From: Pterois miles
Taxonomy: Eukaryota; Chordata; Actinopteri; Perciformes; Scorpaenidae
Reading direction: 5' to 3'
NCBI GenBank assembly: GCA_947000775.1
Contig: CAMQGK010000341.1
Coordinates: forward strand, 11,883,001-11,947,000
DNA: 64,000 nt
Positions 10,511 through 21,400 of this stretch are shown piece after piece (the first letter of the stretch is position 1; every line of letters begins with the position of its first letter). The notes below the pieces were generated by a model. It ran no database searches, was not told the origin of the DNA, and saw only the letters and a program-made list of their open reading frames with translations. Both the position numbers and the translations under genes were made by a program.

Positions 10511-12459
10511 TACATATTGATGGACCATAGCTAATTATTCCTGTAATAGTAGTACATAATATTACTTTACTACTACTGTGCTGTGAGTTGGTTCAGTTTT
10601 AATTTGTAAAGTCTTGTGTTTGAGTCTGACTTTTTTAAAACCAATGGAATTCCTTGCAACACAGTATTGGGAGCATCTTTTCAGCAGTTGTCATAACTGT
10701 CTGCACTTTTCATTACCAGTCCATCCCTGCTATTAAATACTGCCCCAAACACCTGATCATTTCCCATATTGCTGTCCATAAAACATACTGACTATGTGGT
10801 GGAGTCTTTTCTTATGAAATCTCTTCCTCTAATACAAAGTGGCCTTTAATTCGGTTACATATATACCATATCATCTTCATTAGTAACTATAACAAGTGCC
10901 TTGATAAAATTATGAACACATCATGCTGCAACTATACCACACTCAGTAATTCTGTGAGTGAGAACTTGTATTGTGCTGTTCACAGCTCAGGTTTTGACAC
11001 TTTTGGAGTACTAAGGACATTTATCAAGTGAAACTGACAGTTAAATACATTCGCTCTCGGATTAGCATATAACTAACTCAGTGCCTGCTTTGGATGGATT
11101 TGCATGAAATTTTGAGTGCAATTAGAGATTTTGGTATGCATACCTTGTCATTACTATTGTGCGAGCCTGCTTTGAGTTAAGCCATTATGTGATATGCCAC
11201 CCCCTCATACACTAATAAACCAAATAAGCCTTGAGCCAAAAACATGTTGCCCTAAGAACTCTAGCAGAGGAGTGTGTGATCAACATGTCAGATCAGAGGA
11301 TTTTTGCTGTTCAGGGTGCAACTTTTCTTGTCATACCCTTTATTCAAAAGCCAAGACGCGTCTCATCATTTTCTCCCCCCTGCATCTCTTTTTTTGGCTT
11401 CTCTTGTGAGTTTGTTTGGGAACAATGAACACATTTTGTTCAGCTCAGGAAAATATCAATGTTTTTGCAGGGAGATGTATTGGTAAGATTAATAGGGCCA
11501 TGCATAACAGGTGCATTTGACATAATTGGTACAAAAATGTGTCATTTGTATTGGTGAACATGACCACATTGGCCTGAACTCAAAATTTTATGTAAATTCA
11601 ATTAGCTTTTTAATATTTTTGTGTACACATCATTGTGTGGTTTTCTTGGATAACCATTTACACGTATTACATAATGCAAGCAGGAGAGAATAAGACATCC
11701 AAAAACAAGCCACTAAACCTGTAAGAAAACATCAATTTGATTACGTTCTAATTTGTATCATGCCTGACTATGCAGCTAATTATCAGTTAAACAATGGAAT
11801 ATTTTGCGTGATTATCTGATATCACAACTAGAAACTAAAAAGAAGAAACTAAAAAATAAACCAAAAACAAAAACAGCTCACTTTTAGATGAAAGTATTGT
11901 GTTTTTTTCCGAGGCCGAGATGATTGTGTAGGCTCCTGTAGATATTATACTAAGAAGAATTACAGAACAGTAGCCATAAGCCTTTTTCACAGCAGACATG
12001 TTGGCTTGTCATAGCAGGAAAAGCACAGGTGTTACTAATAACACTAACGGTGGCTCTGTTGTATTCAAGTGTGCCAGTCAGAGCGACAGTGAGCCAGCCA
12101 GCCAGCATGCACCATAAAAACCTGAAGTCAAAGCAGCTAAACAGAATTCAGCCATCATTAATTTAATTAGGTCTATGTACACCTGCTTGCTTTTCCTACT
12201 GAGACAAGTCAAAATTAGCCTATTGTCAGGGACCTCTGTACCCATTATCTATCTTTCTGCTCCACAGGATAAAAGACCATAATGCATTATACAGTCCATA
12301 CCTGCTGAGGACTCGTCCAAACTTACATTTTTGTTTAATAATTTTTTCTTTCATTTTATAGTTCTAGTTTTACAGTTAATTATACTGTAACATTAGCTTT
12401 CAGCTTAGCTAACTACTACTACCGGCTACAAGATGGATGTTGTTTTGTTAGCCTATCAA
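10511..12459. other. Intergenic DNA, one repeat fragment
   Basis: AT-rich sequence without a recognisable gene. At about 11983-12105 there is a diverged copy of the left end of the 8798 element (CCTTTTTCACAGCAGACATG and on). Nothing else could be named. Confidence 0.5.
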
Positions 12460-13465
12460 ATTATTTATAATAGATTATAGCATTACTGTAGCTTTTATAA
12501 ATCTGTGGATAGATATTTGATAGCAAACTATTGTCAAAGTTTCTTCTCCAGCTAATGTATGCTCAATGTGGGAGTAAACCCTGATGCTATGCTAGCTGAA
12601 GCTATGGATGTTTGTTAGCAAAACTAACAACAGCCATGCTAGCAGATGCTAGCAGTGCTTTGAGCTAAATGCTCTTGTCTGCATGCTCATGTTGAATATG
12701 TTGACCATCTTTACCATGTTAGCATTTGCTAATTATCACTAAATACAAAGTACAACTGAGGCTGATGCCATATTTCGATTGCATCATAGCGTTAATGTAA
12801 TGTTAGCATATATACGTCTGGGGTTAACTATTTGACTGTAAGCGATTGTCAAGATTTTCCTCTCCAGCTAATTTATGTTAAATGTGCGAGTAAACTCCAA
12901 TGCCAAACTAGCTTTAGCTATGGACATTTGTTAGCATGACTAACAACAGCCATGCTGGCAGATGCTAGCAGTGCTTTGAGCTAAAAACTAATTGCATGCT
13001 CAGAGCAACAGTGCTAATTTTCTGCTGTTTTGCAGTTATTTGAAACATGTTCACCACCTTTACTATGTTAGTTTTTGCTAATTGGTGCTAAACATAAAAT
13101 ACAGCTGAGGCTAATGCCAAATATTTAGATTACATTATAGCTTTACTGTAACATTAGCTTTTATACATTGGGATAAATATTTGATTGTAAACTACTGTCA
13201 AGACTTCCTTCTCCAGCTAATTTATGCTAAATGTGTGCGTAAACTCCCATGCCCGGAGCTATGGCCATTTGTTAGCACGATAAACAACAGCCATGCTAAC
13301 AGATGCTAGCAGTGCTTTGAGCTAAATGTTAATGTCAACATGCTCACGACAGTGCTAACTGTCTGATAGTTAGTAGGCATTTTGAACATGTTCGCCACCT
13401 TTACCATGTTAGCTTTTGCTAATTGGCGCTACACAAAGTACAGCTAAGGCTAATGTCGTCAGTTT
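12460..13465. repeat. Three-unit tandem repeat of about 316-349 bp
   Basis: The phrase CCAGCTAAT-TATG recurs at 12548, 12864 and 13213. Each time it is followed, in the same order, by a GCTAT-GG-CATTTGTTAGCA segment, CATGCTAGCAGATGCTAGCA, AGTGCTTTGAGCTAAA, and ACCATGTTAGC-TTTGCTAAT. The units are diverged by point changes and short indels. The spacing is 316 then 349 bp. Repeated GCTAGC and TTAGC words make the units locally self-complementary. Confidence 0.85.
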
Positions 13466-15350
13466 TCCTGTGTTTAGCCTTTAATCAAAGTCTTGGGCAA
13501 ATTTTGATGAGATGATGGTATTGGATAAAAAATAGTGTTATAAGTTATAAGTTATGGGGTGAACTTGACTTTTTTTGCCCAGCATTACAGAACTTTTCCT
13601 CTGTCTTTCCTCTGGGCTTTAACTCCTGTGACAGGCCCTTGATAGACCAACAGTTTGCCTTACCCCCCAGTCACGCCTCCAGAGAGGAAAAGTGAGGCAG
13701 GATCAATGTGATTATGTTGATTCAGTGTTTGCAGCCCCTAAGCAGGTTAACCTCTCCGCTCTCACGGGCCTGTGGGGCCTGCCACTCATTCCCAAATGAC
13801 GACTTGTCCACCAGGCTTGTCAACACGTCCCAGCTCAATTTACCAACAGCTAGGCCTAAATAATACAGCTTTCACTTTCAGCCACACGGGACATTTTGTC
13901 AAACTTATAAAAGGCACATTTGCAGAACTAAATCTTCAATTTGTGTTTTTTAAAAAGTCTAAATATGCTGCAGGATTTTCATTAAATGAGTCAAAGCCAA
14001 TCATATTACTCTCATTAGCTGAGCTACAGGGAGAATAATCTAAGCTTCTGCAAGAATTAAGTAGGCTATTAAAACAATGAATGATTTTTGCATTGTTTAT
14101 ATTTTCATTTTATAGTTTTTCACAATTGTTTACAGACATTTCCTGCAAGTATGCCTTCACATCAGAATGGGGTTTATATTATTTTATATTCCATAGCTTG
14201 CAGAAGAGGTGTACACATGTGGGGATTGCACCTTTCATCTCTGGGCAGTTTTAGACCATGGTTGAGCACATAGTCAAGGGTTATGGCTCTCCTTGGTCCT
14301 CTTCCTCATCCTCTTCTTCTCTCTCCTATGTTTGGATCAAAATAGAAGAGCTCACCTGTGGCCCATTTAACTCTTAACTGCTAATTGAAGAAGTGTGCAA
14401 CATGTGTTTGTGCTGATGTAGGGAGGTAGGAAATTTAAGTTTAGCATTTTGATTTTTAGTTTGTTCCATGTGAACACAAGAGATTTTATTGAAGAATATC
14501 ATGCCAAATGGAGATAATTGGGTGAGTAGGAAACATGCTTGTATTTTAGCAGCATTGGTTCAGCGTGTTGAGTTGCACTTTGTGGTCTTGTGTCTGAAGT
14601 ATCAGCAGTGTTAGTGTGTAAACAATGGAGAGAAACTGGCTACTTCTGGAAATGTTGCCGTGTACAGAATATAATACTTTTGCCTGGAGACTTATTTGTA
14701 GGCTGTCAGAATAAAGGTGGGACTGTGTTTTACCCCAGTAAATTGAGCAGTATTGTTGGAGGAAACTACCACATAGTTAATAGGAAAAGGACTTTTTGAC
14801 ACAAAAGGAAAGAAAAAATGACAGAACTGTCATAAACAGCATTTTAGACAAACTTAAAATAGACCTTTTCATTTGTTTTCTTGCATGGGGAAGTCTGTCA
14901 TGCTCAGTTGCTGGTGAGTCACTACATACATCTGACAGCGACATAATTCAGCCAGTAGCGCTGATGAAGAACTCTGATCTCATGCACGTTCAGAGCTCCA
15001 CATTTGAATAGGATTAGGTAGTATAGACACACTAATTCTCTCTGGAGGCACTAAAACTTGTCTATTTTCATCTTTCTCCAAATAGTATTAATTCTGTAGA
15101 GAAAAAAAAAAAGTCTGTAAGCCATGCATTTATTGAGCAAATACTTACAGTTTTGAGAGAGAAACTGTGTTTCAACAGTTGTGCGACTGGTATATAAAAG
15201 AAATGTGTTCAATAGCTTATGATGTGTGCTTTCGTGAGATGGCGTTGGTTATTCTGGGTTTGAATTTTGAAGTGTACAGTACAGTCTGTCCTTTCAAACA
15301 TAAAAAAGCTAATTCATTAGTGTAAAAAGAGATCATGTATTTAATCAGTC
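13466..15350. other. Intergenic DNA, nothing recognised
   Basis: AT-rich sequence with short chance frames on both strands. No exon-like segment with plausible splice sites, RNA gene or repeat boundary was recognised. Confidence 0.5.
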
Positions 15351-16227
15351 TTGTGAAGGGCTCATTGCATGGGTGGAGAGTTTGTAGAGTTTGTAGAAAA
15401 TTAAAATGCCTTTATTTTACATGGCAATAATTGTTTAAAATGACCAACGCGCTGGGGCCGACAGGTCTTCATCAAGGTCCTTGTCAGCATTCAGCAATAG
15501 CTTGTACACCTGTATTGTGTTACACTCATCAGTAGTGTGGGCGGGTAGTTCTCCGTCAGTGTGCAAGCCTATTGGTCCAAAAACAAGTCCTACTGAAAGA
15601 GGCTGGGACATGGGCGGACACTGATCTTGGGGTATGGGGTATAATACATACACGGTGTAACTGAAGCTGCAGTTTGCAGATTTTACTGCGCATGTGTACC
15701 CCAAAGATATGCCGCCTTGATGACGTGTGACCCAGCCTCTTTCAAAAGGCTTTGTCCAAAACAAGGAAATTATATGCCATCAAATGAGAGGGCAAAAAAG
15801 GGAAGGAGGGAAAAAGAAGGGGAGCAAGGGGAAACTGGAAGGAAGCGAAGGAAAGAGAGTAGATGAGGGGTGAACCTAAATGATTTAAACAATGATAAAT
15901 ATGATATAATGTGGCCACTAACTCTGGGTGGATCTAATACTTTCTTATGTAGGTCTACACATGATGAACTCTTCTGTGGCTGACATTTTTCTATTCATAC
16001 CTACAAACACATATACTAGAAAATGACCTAACTAAGTATTTCATTATATTAAAATACAATTCTGTATTGTTCCTGAAGTGATAATTCATAAATGAAAATG
16101 TAATGTAAAATAAAGGCATTTTAATTTTGTACAAACTCTGCAGAGTGCCCTGAATTATTTTTGAAGGGGACTTGCATTCTGTACTTTTTTGAGATCATAT
16201 CCCACCCATGCAATGAGCCCTTCACAA
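15351..16227. mobile_element. 877-bp element with long interrupted terminal inverted repeats
   Basis: 15351-15376 and 16202-16227 are perfect 26-base inverted copies (TTGTGAAGGGCTCATTGCAT...). Further in, 15397-15422 and 16103-16128 form a second perfect 26-base pair (AAAATTAAAATGCCTTTATT...). The spacer between arms is 20 bp on the left and 73 bp on the right. The interior has a GATGAAGACCTGTCGG-type repeat phrase near 15460 on the minus strand and a purine-rich tract at 15785-15870. The 109-codon minus-strand frame inside shows no known domain. Confidence 0.7.
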
Positions 16228-16855
16228 TACTGAATAAGTACAGCACACCTGAAGGATCCAAAGAAAACCTATATGTGGCAAAGACCCAGCTGTGCTTCTA
16301 TTCAAGAACGTCTCTTCAAGAACATGCATTTATTTTAGAATATACCAATAGTTTATAAATTGTCACATTAATGCAAATGTTTCACCAAATGAAGTGTCCT
16401 CTTACACCGGCTAATAAATGCACAGTTGCTAAAGGATGCCATTATGGTCTCTCAATACTGATAAATGTTATTTTACAAGATTATTTATCTCACTTATCTT
16501 TGACATGCTGTCATTATCTATATGTGTAATGCAACAGTTTCTCTGGGGAAAAATGAAAGTCAGTGTTTCTGAATGCATTTCATGGTGTTGGACGTTGCCA
16601 CATTGTTGAAAATAATCTCTCCCAGAGCCTCCAACGGGCAGCAGAAATATATGCAATTAACCTAATTATGTCTGCTAGAGTAAATTGAAATACACTGTGA
16701 ATTCAGACATTAATGTCTAGACTGAGCTTTACACATAATCAACTTAATTTATCTTGTGATGACGTCAGTGAACGACTGGGAGTCCTTGTTAATGTGAGCC
16801 TGTTTGTTGTCTGCGTTCCCCTTTCTCCCTCTTGTCATCCTTCTCCACTGACAGT
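16228..16855. other. Intergenic DNA, nothing recognised
   Basis: AT-rich sequence, becoming pyrimidine-rich towards 16855, where it could serve as the tract of a plus-strand splice acceptor. Confidence 0.45.
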
Positions 16856-17045
16856 GACAATCCAAATCACACCTCCTCCTCCTCCTCCGTTGCTTCCTCT
16901 TCTCCTGCTGGGTGGACCCACGCCGATGCTCTCAAGTGTGAGCCGTACCGCAGACCACCAGACGGGACAAACAAGATTTCCCCCCCAAAGCCCTTGCACA
17001 CTCCTCCCCCCGTCTGCCCAGGAAAATCTGAACTGATCATATCAG
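16856..17045 (+). CDS. Exon-like open segment of unknown identity
   Basis: A strong pyrimidine tract (16815-16850) ends in ACTGACAG at 16848-16855. At the other end stands ATATCAG|GTGAAC, a reasonable donor. Between them one frame is open for 63 codons and rich in Ser and Pro: a serine run, then WTHADALKCEPYRRPPDG, then a Pro-rich part. The minus strand is open as well, and CT-rich DNA is often open by chance. I recognise no family and found no partner exon. It could be a real small exon, a non-coding RNA exon or chance. It lies between the two convergent genes. Confidence 0.2.
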
Positions 17046-17459
17046 GTGAACCTTCTGGAGGCACAGAAACCTATTAGGAGTTGAATGTTTCCTATCCAAA
17101 TTCAGAAATCAGATACGGGGGTGGATTTATGAGGTGAGTCAGGAAACCTTACAGTGCTTCACCTTCAGCTACAGTTAAAGGGAAGGTTTAAATCATAAAA
17201 GGAATGACTAACCTGAGATAAAAATTTTCCGAGGGGACAGTATGTGAGGTACTGGAGATAATCCAGACAGTGCTGCATGCATTTTAGAATAATGGGACAC
17301 TTTCAATCATGTGTTATTATCTCATAGTCCAATTAAATGTCACATTATTACTCAGATAGCTGCAATTTGATTTTATACATTCAAATGTCAACGTGAGTCA
17401 ATGAATTCCACAAGCAACAAACCACATAAACTTGACACAACCTCTGAAGCAGTACGAAC
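17046..17459. other. Intergenic DNA between convergent genes
   Basis: AT-rich sequence. No further exon follows the open segment at 16856-17045. No repeat was recognised. Confidence 0.45.
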
Positions 17460-18297
17460 ATATTTCCTCTTTTATTTACATTCCTTTTCAAATGTTAACA
17501 TTTTTCGCTATAACTTTTGATCAGGTTGGCATTTGTTCTCATTAAAATAAATTGGCACGAGTAAAACATATGTAGACAAAAGTTTATTTACACCATACAA
17601 CATTTTGTTTTTAAATATTTTATACAGAGCTGCAGATGAGAGAGCTTGCTGGGATCCTTCAAGCAGATTCTGCAGTATTAAAGTTGTGAAATATATTATT
17701 TATATAAAAGTGAGTATTATCTTTATTGCATTTAAAGCAATGAAGAATGTAGCTTGACAAACATTCATTTTTAATATGACAGAAAAAATCCTCTTTGCCT
17801 CCCATGTTTTATATCATAAAGTAAAAAGTGTAGTAATGGCCAAACAGACTGTTATAAACTTTTTAAAAACCTGCATAAATATATACATTGTGCTCCCGGG
17901 TCCAGTTTTATGAAATCAAAACTGGACCCAATGAAGCTGGGACGACATGGCATGTCATTTTGCTTTGTGAGGTTTCATCTTGAGAGATCACCTTTTTTAG
18001 CCAATTCCTCAACAGATAATTTGAAACACATGATGGTAAATATTGTACACCAGGCTGCCCCACACTAAGTACACTAGTGAGAATACAAAAAGTAACACTG
18101 ATGTTTTTTTCCCTTTTTTTTCTTTTTTCATCTCTCCTCAGTCCTTATATTGTATTGGCACATAATGTCCCTGCCACACTCGTATTATCCAGATATGTAT
18201 GCCAAGGCTGTTAGAAAAGTCTGTTGCTTTATTCAGTGCAAAATACATCTCTTTCTCCTCCTCCTTTTTTCCTAGTTTGCATTTTCTCCTTCACCCT
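17460..18297 (-). other. adgrb3: Probable adgrb3 3' UTR
   Basis: It directly follows the stop codon on the minus strand. AATAAA hexamers on that strand are at 18228-18233, 17722-17727, 17583-17588 and 17471-17476. The stretch has no transposon-like sequence, unlike the DNA to its left, which fits a long 3' UTR ending near 17460. The true end needs transcript data. Confidence 0.45.
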
Positions 18298-18486
18298 CTA
18301 GACCTCCGTTTGGAAGTCTCCCTCCTGGACGTCTAAGGGCAAGTTGACACACTTTTCCCACTCTGCAGGCGTCATCTCCAGTGAGTCCTTGGTGTCAGAT
18401 TCTAGTACATTCATAGTGGCGTAATTCTGGTACTCACAGGCTGGATTGTAGCTCTCCCATGGGTTCTTGTTTGGCATTGCCTTGTC
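18298..18486 (-). CDS. adgrb3: adgrb3 last coding exon (PDZ ligand and stop)
   Basis: The acceptor is GTTCACAG and the first codons read [14 protein letters not shown]. It ends [11 protein letters not shown] then TAG (18298-18300), 62 codons. The [19 protein letters not shown] segment is close to human BAI3. QTEV is the PDZ-binding end shared by all three BAI receptors, which links them to synaptic scaffold proteins. Confidence 0.95.
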   Translation of the reverse strand, partial: DKAMPNKNPWESYNPACEYQNYATMNVLESDTKDSLEMTPAEWEKCVNLPLDVQEGDFQTEV

Positions 18487-21400
18487 CTGTGAACATGGCC
18501 AGTGGGGTGTGATATTAGTGGCATGACATCCTCTGCAGCTAAACTGTTATATTTTACACACAAAAAAATGGACGGTTCCATTCAACTCATTCAAAAGGGC
18601 ATTGTATGAATTCCTACCCACTGCTAATTGAAAAATAATGGATTAATGCTGTGGAAAGCATCAAATAACAAAAGATAATGGTAGTGTGTTAAATGTGACC
18701 ATGCTTATTGTGTTTTCCCCAAGCTCAGAAACTGCTGCACTATATGGGCTTCATGTGTGAGCCATTCGTCTGAATGTGCTCTCATTGACAGTCCCAGAGA
18801 CACTACTGCAAATCAGGGAGAGAAGCTGCACCCAGTCAGGGAATATAAAATGGATACTAATGTCTGCAGCTAGCTCTGCAGTAGATTTGGGGGAAAAAAA
18901 AAAAAGGAAACGGAGCGGGGGGTGAGAATGTACTGTAGTTATCGCTTTCTATACAAAAGAACTTGCACTGGTGGTAACTAAGCAACGGGCCGCAAATTAC
19001 ATCGTGCTGTAGGGGTGATTGAAATGTGAGCGAGTGGAAAAAAAAAAAGGATTACATGCAGCCAAAAGGCTACCGCGTGGCTGACATTGTCTAATAGTCT
19101 GGCTGTGTTTGGTCACCAGCCCAATTTGTATTTGTTGCATTCAATAGAGAAAACACTGCTGCTTGTCTGAGAGAGACGGATAAAGCTTGACACCCCAATT
19201 GTCCACAGCTCCAGCCAGGTGTGTAGACAGATGGTGGGATGTTTGATTTGCAGCAAGGTCAGGAAGGATTCACATAACCTCGTCTGACTTGAGTGGAAAA
19301 GAAGAGTTCCCCCCTCCCCACACAGTAAGAGAACAGTGAACTTAAGGTAATATTTGTACAGATGTTGATAGGTTAAATAATCTGCCATGCATTAATGGAA
19401 AAAATGATGGGGTTGCTAAGTAGGTAAATGTGCATGTAAATAAAAGTGCATTCATGGCCTTGCATTGGAATGGATGCACTCTATTGCAACAAGATTACCA
19501 AAGGTCTTTCTTCCCTGAGACTGGCCTTGTGGAGGAAATGCTTCAGAGCTTTTTAAAGGGGCAGCCCCCCGACTCGCCCGCCCTGCCAGCTGCTGGCAGG
19601 CCCGCTATGCATAGATAGGAAGCTTCACTTCCACATGAATACTTTAGCTTCATACTGTAACCGCTCATTTGCACAATCACACATTATGTGTCCTGCACCG
19701 AATATTTAAATAGGGTTGCTCTCTTTAAACTGGCTGACCGCCACCCCCCTGGTTTCCTGTTACTCACCATGCTGCCCATATTTGGTATGTCTCGAAATCG
19801 GTCCAGGGTTTGAAATTTCTGATTCAGTTCCTGGAACAGCTCCATGTGTCTTTTCCTGGTGTGCATGACTTTCTGCAATGGCAAGGGTTTTTCTTTGGTA
19901 TTGACAGCCAATAATGGAAATGCATCTTCCCTCTCCACCCCCTCCAACTCTGATCAATTTGTTAGTGTCATGGTAGTTTACGTATAGGCCAGGTTTGAAA
20001 CAAATCTACCTGTCTCTGCATATACACAAGTGACTGCCAAAATAAAGGAAACACCGAGATAATTGAAGTGATAGAGGACACTGAACGCCTGAACTATTTT
20101 AATTTGAAATGTCTGGAGAATCTGAATTAAACACAATTCTTCAATGACAAACTGGCTCATTTAAAGCTTTGTTTGCGTAAGGAAAATCCTCATAATCAAA
20201 CCTTGGCACAAAACTTCCATTTTAAGGGTTGGTGTGCATTGAAGCTAAAACAAAACGCAGAGCACGCCAAAATCGCTGCCAGAAGCCTCATGTTTCCTTT
20301 ACTTTGAAAGCGCGTACAATATATATGCAGTAAAGCCTGCTTTAATAATGCAATAAAGGAAATGCTAAAACCTGCCAAGGGGGGGGGGGGTTGAATATGT
20401 GTTTTGCAAGCCAATATAATCATTGTTGAAACCAGTGGTAAAATCAGATGTGAAATGTGCAAATGACTTTAAAAGCATACATTTTTGAAAATCAACGTAT
20501 AGCTAATGGATGTAGGAGATGGAGGAGGACAAAATGTAGATGAGAACTGTTGCCCTGTTTGTCAGTTGACAGCCTTGCTTTTACCTTAACTACACAGCAT
20601 GTCAATAAATCTTGTGGAGTCAAGGTTGTGTGCTGTAACTCCAATAAGCTTAAGAGGCACAACAAGTACTAGTAAATCAAATGACAAACACAACTGCAAA
20701 AAAAGGCTTTTCTCTGCATAAAAAAGCTAGATGCATGTATATGGAAAAAAAACATCTTTTTACGTACCTCAAAGTCCAGATCAGAATATCGCGACTTTCG
20801 TCTCTGAAAATAAAACACAAAGGTATTAAGTTAACATGTCTTCAGTTAAAGATATGTACTTTAATAAAGGTATGTTTCAGGGTGTTTGTTGCAGCTCTGC
20901 ATCCTCTGTGGTCATTCACATCAGCGTATGTACCTCTAAGGAGCTCATAGATATTGTCGACCCTGTCTCACTCCTAGAAAGCCCGGCAGATTCCTCCATC
21001 TCAGCGAGGAAGTTCTTAACAGCCGTGCGAGGTTCAAAGGGCAGGTTTTGCATCTGCTCGGGAGCGCTAGGATACTGCTGCTCCAGGTTCACATTCATGT
21101 GGTCCATGCCTGACGGGCTGATGTTGAAGTCAGGGCTCATCTTGTAATGCATCAGCCTCTCGTGCGGCAGCGTATCCATAGTGATGTTCATCTTGGTGTC
21201 CTCTTTCAGGAGGGTGGGCACGTTGCCCGACCCCGACACCGCCGCCGCGGAGGCACGGGGCATGACTATGTAGTCCGTCTCCATCATCTGGCCCTGCAGC
21301 GCATGGCCCTCCATGTCGTGGCCGACTATGTCGTGGTCGCTCTGGCGCATGGCGTCGTCGGTGCACAGGTAAACGGTGCGGCGCATGTCGGCGTTGCTGT

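Noticed and set aside
15435..15764. 109-codon minus-strand open frame
   Set aside because: It is inside the inverted-repeat element, begins in a repeat phrase and shows no domain.
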